Shown here: piece by piece, positions 1 to 6,717 of the stretch
Layout: each line of letters starts with the position of its first letter
Numbering within the stretch: the first letter of the stretch is position 1
Assembly: GCA_018654125.1 (NCBI GenBank)
Contig: JABIME010000192.1
Coordinates: 1 to 9,375 of the forward strand
DNA length: 9,375 nt
Origin: Candidatus Cloacimonadota bacterium
Lineage (GTDB): Bacteria; Cloacimonadota; Cloacimonadia; Cloacimonadales; TCS61
Direction of reading: 5' to 3'
Program-made: the position numbers and the translations under genes
The notes under the pieces: model-generated
The model's database searches: none
Seen by the model: only the letters and a program-made list of their open reading frames with translations
What the model was told of the DNA's origin: nothing

Positions 1-792
1 ATTACAGAACATGGTATTGGTAACGGGATCTCACTGATCATTTTTGCCGGTATTATTGCTCGTTATCCAGCCGGATTTGCTCAAATGTTCCAAATGGTTA
101 GAGTAGGAGCAATGAGTATTTTTACAGCTGTTCTTGTACTAATAGTTATGGTAGCAGTTACAGCTTCAGTTGTTTTAATTACAGAAGGTATACGTAAAAT
201 ACCAGTTCAATATGCAAAGAGAATTGTTGGAAGAAAGGTTTATGGCGGACAGAGTACACACATTCCACTTAAAGTGAACACTGCTGGTGTTATTCCTATT
301 ATTTTCGCATCTTCAATTTTAATGTTCCCTCGTACAATTGCTACTTTCTTTAAAGATAGCGATTTTATGAATTCACTCGTAGGGTATTTGTCACCGGGGG
401 CAGCATTATATACAGTTCTTTATGTAAGTCTCATCATTTTCTTCGCTTATTTCTACACAGCAATGGTTTTAAATCCTATTGAAATGGCAGAGAATATGAA
501 GAAATACGGTGGATTTATTCCTGGTAGAAAACCTGGTAAAAAGACATCGGATTATATTAATAATGTACTTACAAGAATTACACTTCCGGGTGCAGCATTC
601 TTTGCATTTATTGCTGTAATGCCCGAATTTATGTCTAAATGGGCCAACCTTCCATTCTATTTTGGTGGAACTGGTCTTATCATTATTGTTGGTGTGGCGC
701 TGGATACTCTTCAGCAGATTGAATCTCACCTTGTAATGAGACACTACGAAGGTTTTATGAAGAAAGGAAAACTTCGTGGAAGAAGACGCTAG
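1..792 (+). CDS. secY: Preprotein translocase subunit SecY, 5'-truncated
   Basis: This is the C-terminal 263 residues of SecY, the pore subunit of the SecYEG channel in the inner membrane; the reading frame is open from base 1, so the start lies outside the window. The first visible residues (EHGIGNGISLIIFAG) are the conserved TM5 region. They are followed by the RKIPVQYAKR cytoplasmic loop, the HIPLKVNTAGVIPIIFASS stretch of TM7, and the large cytoplasmic loop (LNPIEMAENMKKYGGFIPG) that contacts SecA and the ribosome. The end (PEFM, PFYFGGTGLIIIV, then a basic tail) matches the C-terminal TM helices of bacterial SecY. The loop tip normally reading GIRPG is GRKPG here, so the position of the functionally important E. 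coli Arg357 is Lys, preceded by an extra Arg. The stop is TAG, and map follows after 35 bp with no adk between. Identity is certain; only the N-terminal part is missing. Confidence 0.98.
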   Translation: MTEHGIGNGISLIIFAGIIARYPAGFAQMFQMVRVGAMSIFTAVLVLIVMVAVTASVVLITEGIRKIPVQYAKRIVGRKVYGGQSTHIPLKVNTAGVIPIIFASSILMFPRTIATFFKDSDFMNSLVGYLSPGAALYTVLYVSLIIFFAYFYTAMVLNPIEMAENMKKYGGFIPGRKPGKKTSDYINNVLTRITLPGAAFFAFIAVMPEFMSKWANLPFYFGGTGLIIIVGVALDTLQQIESHLVMRHYEGFMKKGKLRGRRR

Positions 793-827
793 TTCTTTAT
801 TTTATGTATGAAGTGAGATGAGGTAGT

Positions 828-1586
828 ATGATATCGATCAAGAATAATGTTGAGATCGCTAAAATGCGGGAAAGTAATCGCATTGTAGGACTACTACTTC
901 ACAAATTGGATGGTTTCATCAAACCCGGTATAAGCACGTACGATATCGATAGGTTTGCAGATGAATTGATTCGGAATGAAGCTGGTAAAGCTGCTTTTAA
1001 GGGATATACTGTTCCTGGCTTACCTCCTTTTCCGGCGGCTGTTTGTTCCTCTGCAAATTCATGCATTGTGCATGGCATTCCTTCCAAGAAGAAAATACTT
1101 AGCGAAGGCGACATAATTGGAATTGATGTTGGTGTTTATAAAAATGGGTTTTATGGTGATGCTGCCAGAACTTATCAAGTTGGTAATATCTCTGAAGAGG
1201 CTATTGCTTTAATGGCAGTAACCAGAGAAGCTCTAAGAAGAGGGATTTCTCAGGCAAGAGATGGAGCCAGAGTTGGAGACATATCGCATGCAATTGGATC
1301 TTATGTGATGGATCAAGGATATTTCGTTGCCGATAGTTTAACAGGTCATGGAATTGGAACATCACTGCATGAAGATCCGATCGTTCCTAATATTGGTACA
1401 AAAGGAAAAGGACCAAGATTAAAAAAAGGAATGACAATTGCGATAGAACCAATGGTTAATATCGGAACTAATCGAGTGATTGAGAATGGTTGGGAATTTT
1501 ATGTAGCAGATGGTTCGCTATCGGCTCATTTTGAACATACTATTCTTATTACTGAGAATGAAGCTGAACTTTTAACTGAGTATTAG
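828..1586 (+). CDS. map: Type I methionine aminopeptidase
   Basis: This cytosolic dimetal enzyme removes the initiator methionine from nascent proteins with a small second residue. The 252-residue length is normal for type Ia MetAP without an N-terminal zinc finger. All five expected metal ligands are present: Asp100 (GIDVG), Asp111 (YGDAARTY), His174 (TGHGIG), Glu207 (AIEPMV) and Glu236 (HFEHT). The substrate-side histidines His82 (CIVHGIP) and His181 (LHEDP) are also there. The segment before His82 reads SSANSCIV, where many homologues have S-x-N-E/D-x-V, a mild deviation. The ATG is preceded by GAGG at 820-823. Sitting between secY and infA is a common arrangement in the spc operon and suggests co-transcription with the translation genes it serves. 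Identification is secure from the complete active site. Confidence 0.98.
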   Translation: MISIKNNVEIAKMRESNRIVGLLLHKLDGFIKPGISTYDIDRFADELIRNEAGKAAFKGYTVPGLPPFPAAVCSSANSCIVHGIPSKKKILSEGDIIGIDVGVYKNGFYGDAARTYQVGNISEEAIALMAVTREALRRGISQARDGARVGDISHAIGSYVMDQGYFVADSLTGHGIGTSLHEDPIVPNIGTKGKGPRLKKGMTIAIEPMVNIGTNRVIENGWEFYVADGSLSAHFEHTILITENEAELLTEY

Positions 1587-1600
1587 AGAGTAAGAGGAAT

Positions 1601-1819
1601 ATGGCTAAAGAAGGCGTTATCGAAGTTGAAGGTGTTGTTACGGAAGCACTTCCTAATACAACATTTAAAGTTGAATTGGAAAATGGGCATGAAATTCTTG
1701 CTCACAGTTCCGGTAAAATGCGAATGCATTATATTAAGATCTTACCGGGAGACAAAGTAAAAGTTGAATTATCTCCCTACGATTTGAATCGTGGGCGTAT
1801 AGTATATCGTTATAAATAG
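1601..1819 (+). CDS. infA: Translation initiation factor IF-1
   Basis: IF-1 binds the A site of the 30S subunit and helps IF-2 and IF-3 select the initiator tRNA. The 72-residue protein is one OB-fold domain of standard length. It shows the family signatures [11 protein letters not shown] at the N-terminus, [21 protein letters not shown] in the middle, and [25 protein letters not shown] at the end. A GAGGA at 1594-1598 lies just before the ATG. The gene begins 15 bp after map. Its TAG stop is part of the Shine-Dalgarno sequence of rpmJ, so translation of the two is probably coupled. Nothing in it departs from the family. Confidence 0.99.
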   Translation: MAKEGVIEVEGVVTEALPNTTFKVELENGHEILAHSSGKMRMHYIKILPGDKVKVELSPYDLNRGRIVYRYK

Positions 1820-1823
1820 GAGA
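1818..1823 (+). promoter_or_regulatory. rpmJ ribosome binding site overlapping infA stop
   Basis: AGGAGA lies 5 nt upstream of the rpmJ ATG and uses the last two bases of the infA TAG stop codon. A ribosome terminating on infA therefore sits on the rpmJ initiation site, which favours reinitiation. The coupling itself is inferred. Confidence 0.8.
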
Positions 1824-1828
1824 TTAAG

Positions 1829-1945
1829 ATGAAAGTTAGAGCATCTGTTAAAAAAATGTGTAAAGATTGTAAAATAATCAAACGTAATGGTGTAATTAGA
1901 GTTATTTGCTCTAGTAATCCAAAGCATAAACAACGTCAAGGTTAG
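1829..1945 (+). CDS. rpmJ: 50S ribosomal protein L36 (bL36), zinc-binding form
   Basis: This 38-residue gene is short and easily missed. The product begins [15 protein letters not shown] and ends [11 protein letters not shown], nearly the same layout as E. coli L36, which is also 38 residues. The zinc ribbon is complete: Cys11, Cys14, Cys27 and His33 (C-x2-C-x12-C-x5-H). This is therefore the zinc-dependent form, not the Cys-free paralogue made under zinc starvation. L36 is a late-assembling protein of the large subunit that contacts 23S rRNA. The Shine-Dalgarno AGGAGA (1818-1823) overlaps the infA stop and lies 5 nt before the ATG. rpsM follows after only 13 nt. Identity is certain. Confidence 0.98.
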   Translation: MKVRASVKKMCKDCKIIKRNGVIRVICSSNPKHKQRQG

Positions 1946-1946
1946 A

Positions 1947-1954
1947 TAAGGAGG
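1947..1954 (+). promoter_or_regulatory. Perfect Shine-Dalgarno deciding the TTG start of rpsM
   Basis: TAAGGAGG is the full complement of the 16S rRNA anti-SD core and lies 4 nt before TTG at 1959-1961. It is the best SD match seen in the window and supports TTG as the rpsM start, since no ATG or GTG in the right frame lies nearby and S13 homologues begin M-A-x-I-x-G-V. Confidence 0.85.
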
Positions 1955-1958
1955 AAGC

Positions 1959-2306
1959 TTGGCACATATATCAGGGGTAGAATTACCAAGAGAAAAAAGA
2001 ATAGTTATTGGGCTTACCTATATCTACGGAATAGGCAAATCCACTGCTGAACAAATTCTTGCAAAAGTAGAAATTGATGAGAACATCAAGGTTAAAGATC
2101 TTTCTATAGAGCAGGAAAAGAAATTACGTGAAATCATTCTGGATGATTATGTTGTTGAGGGTGATTTGAGAACTCAAAAGGCAATGGACATCAAACGCCT
2201 TATGGAAATCAACTGCTATCGCGGTATTCGTCATAAGATGAATCTTCCGGTTCGTGGACAGCGTACGCATACAAATGCTAGAACCCGTAAGGGCAGAAAG
2301 AGATAG
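1959..2306 (+). CDS. rpsM: 30S ribosomal protein S13 (uS13), TTG start
   Basis: S13 sits in the head of the small subunit and contacts both the P-site tRNA and the large subunit through intersubunit bridges. The 115 residues show the family landmarks: [14 protein letters not shown] at the N-terminus, [17 protein letters not shown] (helix-two-turn-helix region), [33 protein letters not shown], and a basic C-terminal tail that reaches toward the tRNA. The start codon is TTG, the only non-ATG start I assign here, and it is paired with a perfect TAAGGAGG 4 nt upstream. The gap after rpmJ is 13 nt, which leaves no room for an E. coli-like S4-binding pseudoknot leader directly before rpsM. The stop is TAG, followed by the rpsK SD. 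Confidence 0.98.
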   Translation: MAHISGVELPREKRIVIGLTYIYGIGKSTAEQILAKVEIDENIKVKDLSIEQEKKLREIILDDYVVEGDLRTQKAMDIKRLMEINCYRGIRHKMNLPVRGQRTHTNARTRKGRKR

Positions 2307-2307
2307 T

Positions 2308-2314
2308 AAGGGAG
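2308..2314 (+). promoter_or_regulatory. Shine-Dalgarno of rpsK, favours the second ATG
   Basis: AAGGGAG lies just after the rpsM stop. Two consecutive in-frame ATGs follow, at 2318 and 2321. The distance from the SD is 3 nt to the first and 6 nt to the second, so spacing favours the second. That start also gives the Met-Ala N-terminus usual for S11. Confidence 0.65.
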
Positions 2315-2320
2315 TGAATG

Positions 2321-2716
2321 ATGGCAAACGCAACAACAAAAGTTAGAAAGAAGAAAAGAGTAAGACTTTCGTATAACGAAGGTGTGGCTCATATTCATTC
2401 CAGTTTCAATAATACTATCGTTTCATTAACAGATAAAGCTGGAAATATTCTTACCTGGTCAAGTGGTGGTAAGATAGGATATAAAGGATCTAAAAAAAGC
2501 ACTCCATTTGCAGCACAGTTAGCAGCAGAAGAAGTTGCAGCAGCAGCAATAGAAATGGGTGTAAATAAAGTAAAAGTTATTGTTAGAGGTCCTGGTGGCG
2601 GTAGAGAATCTGCAATTCGTGCACTTAATGCAAATGGTTTAGAAATTACATTGATCGAAGATAGAACACCGATTCCACATAACGGTTGCAGACCAAGAAA
2701 AACTAGAAGAGTATAA
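2321..2716 (+). CDS. rpsK: 30S ribosomal protein S11 (uS11)
   Basis: S11 lies on the platform of the 30S subunit near the mRNA exit and the E site. The 131-residue product carries [21 protein letters not shown], the [16 protein letters not shown] block, VKGPG-like [16 protein letters not shown], and the C-terminal [15 protein letters not shown]. The Asn121-Gly122 pair matches the site where E. coli S11 forms isoaspartate; whether it does so here is unknown. I chose the ATG at 2321 over the adjacent in-frame ATG at 2318 because of SD spacing and the usual MA start; the alternative adds only one Met. rpsM ends 14 bp upstream. The stop TAA is the start of the rpsD SD. Confidence 0.97.
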   Translation: MANATTKVRKKKRVRLSYNEGVAHIHSSFNNTIVSLTDKAGNILTWSSGGKIGYKGSKKSTPFAAQLAAEEVAAAAIEMGVNKVKVIVRGPGGGRESAIRALNANGLEITLIEDRTPIPHNGCRPRKTRRV

Positions 2717-2726
2717 GGATTATATT

Positions 2727-3362
2727 ATGGCGAGATATACAGGATCATCTTGTAAATTATGTAGAAGAGAAGGAACAAAATTGTTCCTTAAGGGTTCACG
2801 TTGTAACTCCGAAAAATGTGCTTTTGAAAAAAGACCATTTATTCCAGGAGAACATGGTAATGCCCGAGGCTTTAGAAAGAGAATGAGTGATTATGGTGTG
2901 CATTTGAGAGAAAAACAAAAAGTACGCCGAACTTATGGTGTTTTAGAAAAACAATTTAGAAAATATTTTAAAATGGCTGCAAAAAAATCTGGTGTTACTG
3001 GTGAGAACTTACTTCAGATCTTAGAAACACGTTTAGATAACATTGTTTATCGTATGGGTTTTGCTCCTTCCAGAAAATCAGCCAGACAGATCATTCGTCA
3101 CGGGCATATTTTAGTTAACGATAGAAAGGTAGATATTCCTTCTTTCAACGTTCGTGCAGAAGATGAAATTTTAATTAAGGAAAAAAGCAGACAAATGCTT
3201 TTAATCCAGGAAGCAATGGAAGCTTCAACAGAAGTTGACAGCATCGATTGGTTCAAAGTTGATAAAGATAAATTTAAAGGCGAAATTATCAGTATACCAA
3301 CTCGTGAGCAGATCCAACTTGATACTGATGAACGTTTGATCGTTGAATATTATTCCAAATAG
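2727..3362 (+). CDS. rpsD: 30S ribosomal protein S4 (uS4), zinc-binding form
   Basis: S4 is a primary 16S rRNA binding protein that nucleates assembly of the 30S body; in many bacteria it also represses its own operon. At 211 residues it has normal length. The N-terminus carries a complete zinc-binding cysteine set, Cys9, Cys12, Cys26 and Cys31 (C-x2-C-x13-C-x4-C), as in Thermus-type S4. The S4 RNA-binding domain follows at about residues 99-160, with LDNIVYRMGFAPSRKSARQI and GHILVNDRKVDIPS. The SD TAAGGA (2714-2719) begins with the rpsK stop codon and lies 7 nt before the ATG. The gene ends in tandem TAG TAG stops. Identity is certain; autoregulation is inferred from the family. Confidence 0.98.
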   Translation: MARYTGSSCKLCRREGTKLFLKGSRCNSEKCAFEKRPFIPGEHGNARGFRKRMSDYGVHLREKQKVRRTYGVLEKQFRKYFKMAAKKSGVTGENLLQILETRLDNIVYRMGFAPSRKSARQIIRHGHILVNDRKVDIPSFNVRAEDEILIKEKSRQMLLIQEAMEASTEVDSIDWFKVDKDKFKGEIISIPTREQIQLDTDERLIVEYYSK

Positions 3363-3380
3363 TAGATTAGGAGATCTTAT

Positions 3381-4394
3381 ATGAAATTCCTAGAACCGTT
3401 ACAATTGCCGGAATCAGTAGTAGTCGATGAAAAAACATATAGCTCGACCTACGGAAAATTTGAAATTGGACCATTAGAATCTGGTTTTGCTACAACAATA
3501 GGGAATACACTAAGAAGAGTATTGCTTACATCCATTCAGGGTGCAGCAGTACGTTATGTAAAAATAGAAGGATTACATCATGAATTCTCAGCTATCCCAG
3601 GTTCAACATCAGATTTTATAGACCTCATTCTTAAACTTAAGAAACTTATTATTCAAACTGAATCTGTAAGTGAAGAAAAACTTGTTTTAGAACATAAGGG
3701 TGTTGGTATTATTACTGCTGGTGACATTAGTGGAACAGCTGATGTGAAAATCATTAATGAAGATCTTGAACTTCTTGAAATGACAGAAGATGTAGAATTC
3801 AGAATGGAATTATGGATTGGTATCGGTAGAGGCTATGTTTCTGCAGATAATCATGATATGGAAGAAAAATCTGTTGGTGTTATTCCAATTGATTCTATCT
3901 ATTCTCCAATTGTTAAGGTGAATTTTGAAGCTGGAAATCAACGTGTTGGTGAACGTATAGATTTTGATAAACTTACAATGGAAGTTACAACAGATGGTAG
4001 TATCGACCCTAAAGATTCACTTTATCTTTCCGCAAAGATACTTAGAGATCTGTATGATGCGGTTGTTCTTTTTGAAAAGGAACCTGAGTATATTGAAGAG
4101 ATAGAAATGGATCCGGAATTAGAAAGAATGGAGAAGATATTATCTACAAATGTTAACGAACTTGAGCTTTCTGTTCGTTGCAGTAACTGTCTTTCTGCAG
4201 CAAAGATCGATAAAATTGGCGAACTTGTAGAGAAGAATGAAAATGAAATGTTGAAATATAGAAACTTCGGTAAGAAATCTCTGGAAGAGATTCATGCTTT
4301 ACTTGGTCAATACGAACTTTCTCTCGGAATGGATGTAACCGGTATGAGAAAAAGAATCGAAGACGCCAAAAATAAAGTTACTACCAAGAAATAA
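3381..4394 (+). CDS. rpoA: RNA polymerase subunit alpha
   Basis: Alpha dimerises to start assembly of core RNA polymerase and contacts promoter UP elements and activators. The N-terminal domain (about 1-230) shows ESGFATTIGNTLRRVLLTSIQGAAV, the EFSAIPGSTSDFIDLILKLK segment, and the DSLYLSAKILRDLYD helix. After an acidic linker (about 233-252) comes the C-terminal domain, with LELSVRCSNCLSAAKIDKIGELV and FGKKSLEEIHALL. The DNA-contacting residues known from E. coli are kept: Arg266, Asn269, Cys270, Lys299 and Ser300 here, offset by one from E. coli. A basic 20-residue tail ends the protein. The SD TAGGAGA (3368-3374) lies 6 nt before the ATG. The TAA stop begins the rplQ SD. Its length, 337 residues, is typical. 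Confidence 0.98.
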   Translation: MKFLEPLQLPESVVVDEKTYSSTYGKFEIGPLESGFATTIGNTLRRVLLTSIQGAAVRYVKIEGLHHEFSAIPGSTSDFIDLILKLKKLIIQTESVSEEKLVLEHKGVGIITAGDISGTADVKIINEDLELLEMTEDVEFRMELWIGIGRGYVSADNHDMEEKSVGVIPIDSIYSPIVKVNFEAGNQRVGERIDFDKLTMEVTTDGSIDPKDSLYLSAKILRDLYDAVVLFEKEPEYIEEIEMDPELERMEKILSTNVNELELSVRCSNCLSAAKIDKIGELVEKNENEMLKYRNFGKKSLEEIHALLGQYELSLGMDVTGMRKRIEDAKNKVTTKK

Positions 4395-4404
4395 GGATTG
4401 AACT

Positions 4405-4803
4405 ATGAGACATAGAGTTAGCGGAAGAAAATTTGGTAGAGAGAAAGGGCATCGTAATCTGATGCTTAAAAATCTTGTTGCTTCCCTTGTGAAACACGGA
4501 AGAATTAATACTACTCAGGCTAGAGCAAAAGAAATTAGAGGTTTAGCAGAAAGAGTAATAACTTACGGAAAGAAAGGTACAGTGCATCATCGCAGATTAA
4601 CTTTTAAGGTTCTTAAAAATAGAGATCTTGTAAAAAAAGTTTTTGATGAGATCGCACCAAGATTTGAAACGACTGAAGGTGGATATACAAGAGTATTGAA
4701 AAACGGTTACCGTCGCGGTGATTGTGCTCCAATGGCTATTATTGAATTCACACAAGGTGCCGAGAAAAAAGAAGAAGCAAAACCAAAGAAGAAAAAAGAT
4801 TAA
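4405..4803 (+). CDS. rplQ: 50S ribosomal protein L17 (bL17)
   Basis: L17 is a large-subunit protein near the polypeptide exit tunnel. The 132-residue product starts with the family signature MRHRVSGRKFGREKGHRN and continues with LMLKNLVASLVKHGRINTT and the ARAKEIRGLAERVITYGKKG motif. The core ends in YTRVLKNGYRRGDCAPMAIIEF. A charged low-complexity tail of about 15 residues (Lys and Glu rich, ending KKKKD) follows the conserved core, common in homologues from this type of genome. The SD TAAGGA (4392-4397) includes the rpoA stop and lies 7 nt before the ATG. It is the last gene of the ribosomal operon and is followed by an intrinsic terminator 27 bp downstream. Confidence 0.98.
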   Translation: MRHRVSGRKFGREKGHRNLMLKNLVASLVKHGRINTTQARAKEIRGLAERVITYGKKGTVHHRRLTFKVLKNRDLVKKVFDEIAPRFETTEGGYTRVLKNGYRRGDCAPMAIIEFTQGAEKKEEAKPKKKKD

Positions 4804-4830
4804 TTTAGTTTAAATAAATTAAAAATATCA

Positions 4831-4855
4831 AAGCCCCGTTTTTCGGGGCTTTTTT
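4831..4855 (+). terminator. Intrinsic terminator of the ribosomal protein operon
   Basis: AAGCCCCG (4831-4838) pairs perfectly with CGGGGCTT (4844-4851) around a TTTTT loop, and a run of six T ends at 4855. The GC-rich stem stands out in AT-rich flanks. It follows rplQ by 27 bp, exactly where the secY-rplQ transcription unit should end. Confidence 0.95.
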
Positions 4856-4860
4856 GGTTG

Positions 4861-4890
4861 CTGACAAGAAAAACTATAGACAGAAATATT
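4861..4890 (+). promoter_or_regulatory. Possible mgtE promoter (weak)
   Basis: Directly after the terminator, CTGACA (4861-4866) resembles a -35 box, and AATATT (4885-4890) with 18 bp spacing is a partial -10 match. mgtE needs its own promoter because the terminator separates it from rplQ. The match is modest and the promoter consensus of this organism is unknown. The roughly 70 bp leader is too short for a known Mg2+ riboswitch (M-box). Confidence 0.25.
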
Positions 4891-4912
4891 CAATTTTTTG
4901 CACAATCTTTGC

Positions 4913-4919
4913 AAGGGAG
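4913..4919 (+). promoter_or_regulatory. Shine-Dalgarno deciding the mgtE start
   Basis: AAGGGAG lies 6 nt upstream of ATG 4926. It rules in this ATG over an in-frame TTG at 4854, which falls inside the rplQ terminator. Confidence 0.8.
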
Positions 4920-4925
4920 TTAGAT

Positions 4926-6257
4926 ATGTTAAAGTTAACTATAGATCAAATTATTGAATTGTTTGAAAATGATCAGATAGATGAAATAACGAAAAAGATC
5001 AATCTCCTTCATCCGGGTGATGCCGCTCAGATAATAAATGAGCTCCCTGCTGAATATCAGGTTACAGCTTTTAACTATCTCTCCTCAGAACTTGCTTCCG
5101 ATGTTATAAATGATCTACATGATGAACTGCGTGAAGATATTCTGGAAACAATTCAGCAGAAACGTCTGGTTGAGATCATGGATGAAATGGATTCTGATGA
5201 AGCAACGGATATTGCTGCTGAACTTGATGAGCACCAACTTGAAGATGTTCTGCAAAAGATTGATAAAGAAGATTCCGATGAAATAAAGCAGCTTCTTATT
5301 TATGAAGAGGATACCGCCGGTGGTATCATGCAGAAAGAGATCATAAATGTGAATAAGGAGATGAACCGTGCAGAAATGATCGATCATATTCGAGATAATT
5401 ATGACGATGTAGAAAAACTTTATTACATTTTTGTAACTGATGAAGACAATAAATTAATAGGAATCTTAGAAGCATCTCAACTGCTTTTATGCAAAGCAGA
5501 AATGAAAGCTGTAGATATCATGGATAAAGATGTGATATCGGCTCCGGTTGAAATGGATCAGGAAGAAGTTGCCGGGATCTTTCGTAAATACGACATCTAT
5601 ATTTTACCGGTTGTTGATAATGAAAATCACCTGCTTGGTAGGATCACGGTGGATGATATCATTGATGTAATTGATGAAGAAGCTTCGGAAGATGTTTACA
5701 AAATGGTGGGTTTAGAAAGTGAAGATAAGGTGTTCACTTCACCTCTCAGCTCGGTTAGGAAGAGACTTCCCTGGCTAACGTTAAATCTTTTTACCGCCTT
5801 ACTTGTATCGAGTGTAGTTGGTATTTTTGAAGGAACAATAGCCCGTTTATCTTTCCTAGCAGTTCTCATGCCTATAGTTGCAGGACTTGGTGGAAACTCT
5901 GGCACACAAACACTCACAGTAATTACGCGAGGAATCGCACTGGGTGAGCTTACACTTCACAACACATACAGAGCAATTGTTAAAGAGATCACAGTGGGTA
6001 TTATAAATGGTTTTCTTATTGGTTCTGTAGCAATGTTAATAGCATATCTTCTTAAAGGGAATATATTGCTTGGTGCAGTTCTTGGAATATCTATGGTTTG
6101 TAATATGTTTATTGCCGGGCTTGTTGGCTCTTCCATTCCAGTAATTATGAAAACGCTGAAGATCGATCCCGCTTTGGCTTCTAGTGTAATGATTACAATG
6201 TTAACAGATATTGGCGGATTTGCTTCCTTCTTAGGTTTGGCTACATTATTACTTTAA
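4926..6257 (+). CDS. mgtE: Magnesium transporter MgtE
   Basis: MgtE is a homodimeric inner-membrane Mg2+ channel gated by Mg2+ binding to its cytosolic domains. The 443-residue protein has the full architecture. An N-domain (about 1-130) has LHPGDAAQIINELP and helical repeats and ends in DTAGGIM (129-135). A CBS pair (about 135-255) includes VDIMDKDVISAP and LPVVDNENHLLGRITVDDIIDVI. A plug-helix region follows, then a five-helix membrane domain from about 280. The pore signature MPIVAGLGGNSGTQTLTVITRG spans 315-335, and Asp428 in the last helix (LTDIGG) matches the Mg2+-coordinating Asp432 of Thermus MgtE. Start ATG 4926 is set by AAGGGAG 6 nt upstream. The gene stands alone between the operon terminator and a convergent thioesterase gene whose stop is 15 bp away. 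Confidence 0.95.
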   Translation: MLKLTIDQIIELFENDQIDEITKKINLLHPGDAAQIINELPAEYQVTAFNYLSSELASDVINDLHDELREDILETIQQKRLVEIMDEMDSDEATDIAAELDEHQLEDVLQKIDKEDSDEIKQLLIYEEDTAGGIMQKEIINVNKEMNRAEMIDHIRDNYDDVEKLYYIFVTDEDNKLIGILEASQLLLCKAEMKAVDIMDKDVISAPVEMDQEEVAGIFRKYDIYILPVVDNENHLLGRITVDDIIDVIDEEASEDVYKMVGLESEDKVFTSPLSSVRKRLPWLTLNLFTALLVSSVVGIFEGTIARLSFLAVLMPIVAGLGGNSGTQTLTVITRGIALGELTLHNTYRAIVKEITVGIINGFLIGSVAMLIAYLLKGNILLGAVLGISMVCNMFIAGLVGSSIPVIMKTLKIDPALASSVMITMLTDIGGFASFLGLATLLL

Positions 6258-6272
6258 TTTTAATAATCAGTG

Positions 6273-6671
6273 TTATTCAGGTTGAATATATTTTTTATAC
6301 TCCTCAAATAATTCCTTCGAAATTCTAAATGGCTTCCCTTCTCTAATAAAAACACCTTTTACAATTGCAATATTACACAACTCACCCGCAGCATTGAAAA
6401 TCTCCTGTTTCCAAACAGAAATTGCTCTGTTTGCCTTTACCATTCTTGTATCAAGTACTACTCTCTCTCCTACTGGAAGCCCTATCTTAAAAGTTAGATT
6501 TATTTCAGAAATGTAGATGCGAATACCTTCTTCATTCAACTTCCCAATAGACATATCCATATCTTCCAATGCATCTGCACGCGCTTCCTCATAGAGATGA
6601 AGATAATTAGCATTATTTAAATGACCGTAAATATCACACTCATATCCAAATATTTTTCTATTATATTTCAT
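6273..6671 (-). CDS. Hotdog-fold acyl-CoA thioesterase (4HBT/YbgC/FadM-like)
   Basis: This 132-residue protein is a single hotdog domain of the 4-hydroxybenzoyl-CoA thioesterase superfamily, which hydrolyses acyl-CoA or acyl-ACP thioesters in the cytosol. The family motif is clear at residues 9-31: GYECDIYGHLNNANYLHLYEEAR. Asp13 is at the catalytic Asp position of the 4HBT/YbgC group, and H17-x2-N20-x2-Y23 is the D-x2-GH-x-NN-x2-Y pattern typical of FadM-type and acyl-ACP thioesterases. The C-terminal half is the expected beta sheet. On the - strand the SD GGAGGAG (6682-6676) lies 4 nt before the ATG. The gene converges with mgtE (15 bp between stops) and diverges from the coiled-coil gene, so it is probably a single-gene unit. 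The substrate cannot be read from sequence; no lipid or Tol-Pal gene is adjacent to narrow it. Confidence 0.85.
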   Translation of the reverse strand: MKYNRKIFGYECDIYGHLNNANYLHLYEEARADALEDMDMSIGKLNEEGIRIYISEINLTFKIGLPVGERVVLDTRMVKANRAISVWKQEIFNAAGELCNIAIVKGVFIREGKPFRISKELFEEYKKYIQPE

Positions 6672-6675
6672 GGAG

Positions 6676-6682
6676 CTCCTCC
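6676..6682 (-). promoter_or_regulatory. Shine-Dalgarno of the thioesterase gene
   Basis: Read on the - strand, GGAGGAG lies 4 nt upstream of the ATG at 6671-6669. It confirms the start and the strand. Confidence 0.8.
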
Positions 6683-6717
6683 ACTGTTTTTATTTAGGCA
6701 ATTTATAGCTCTTAGAA

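Noticed and set aside
469..744. Antisense reading frame inside secY
   Set aside because: It is a shadow of a strongly conserved gene, with no recognisable protein pattern. The same reasoning removes the other antisense frames at 899-1114, 2124-2339, 5115-5387, 5696-5917, 7005-7328, 7550-7777, 8509-8691 and 8840-9058.
1946..1958. E. coli-type S4 repressor pseudoknot before rpsM
   Set aside because: Only 13 nt separate rpmJ and rpsM, too little for that structure unless it lies within rpmJ, and I could not see one.
4854..4925. N-terminal extension of MgtE from a TTG at 4854
   Set aside because: The TTG lies in the T-tract of the rplQ terminator and has no SD; ATG 4926 has AAGGGAG at 6 nt and gives the normal MgtE N-terminus.
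4856..4925. Mg2+ riboswitch (M-box) upstream of mgtE
   Set aside because: The leader is about 70 bp, too short for the known M-box fold, and no second terminator hairpin is present.
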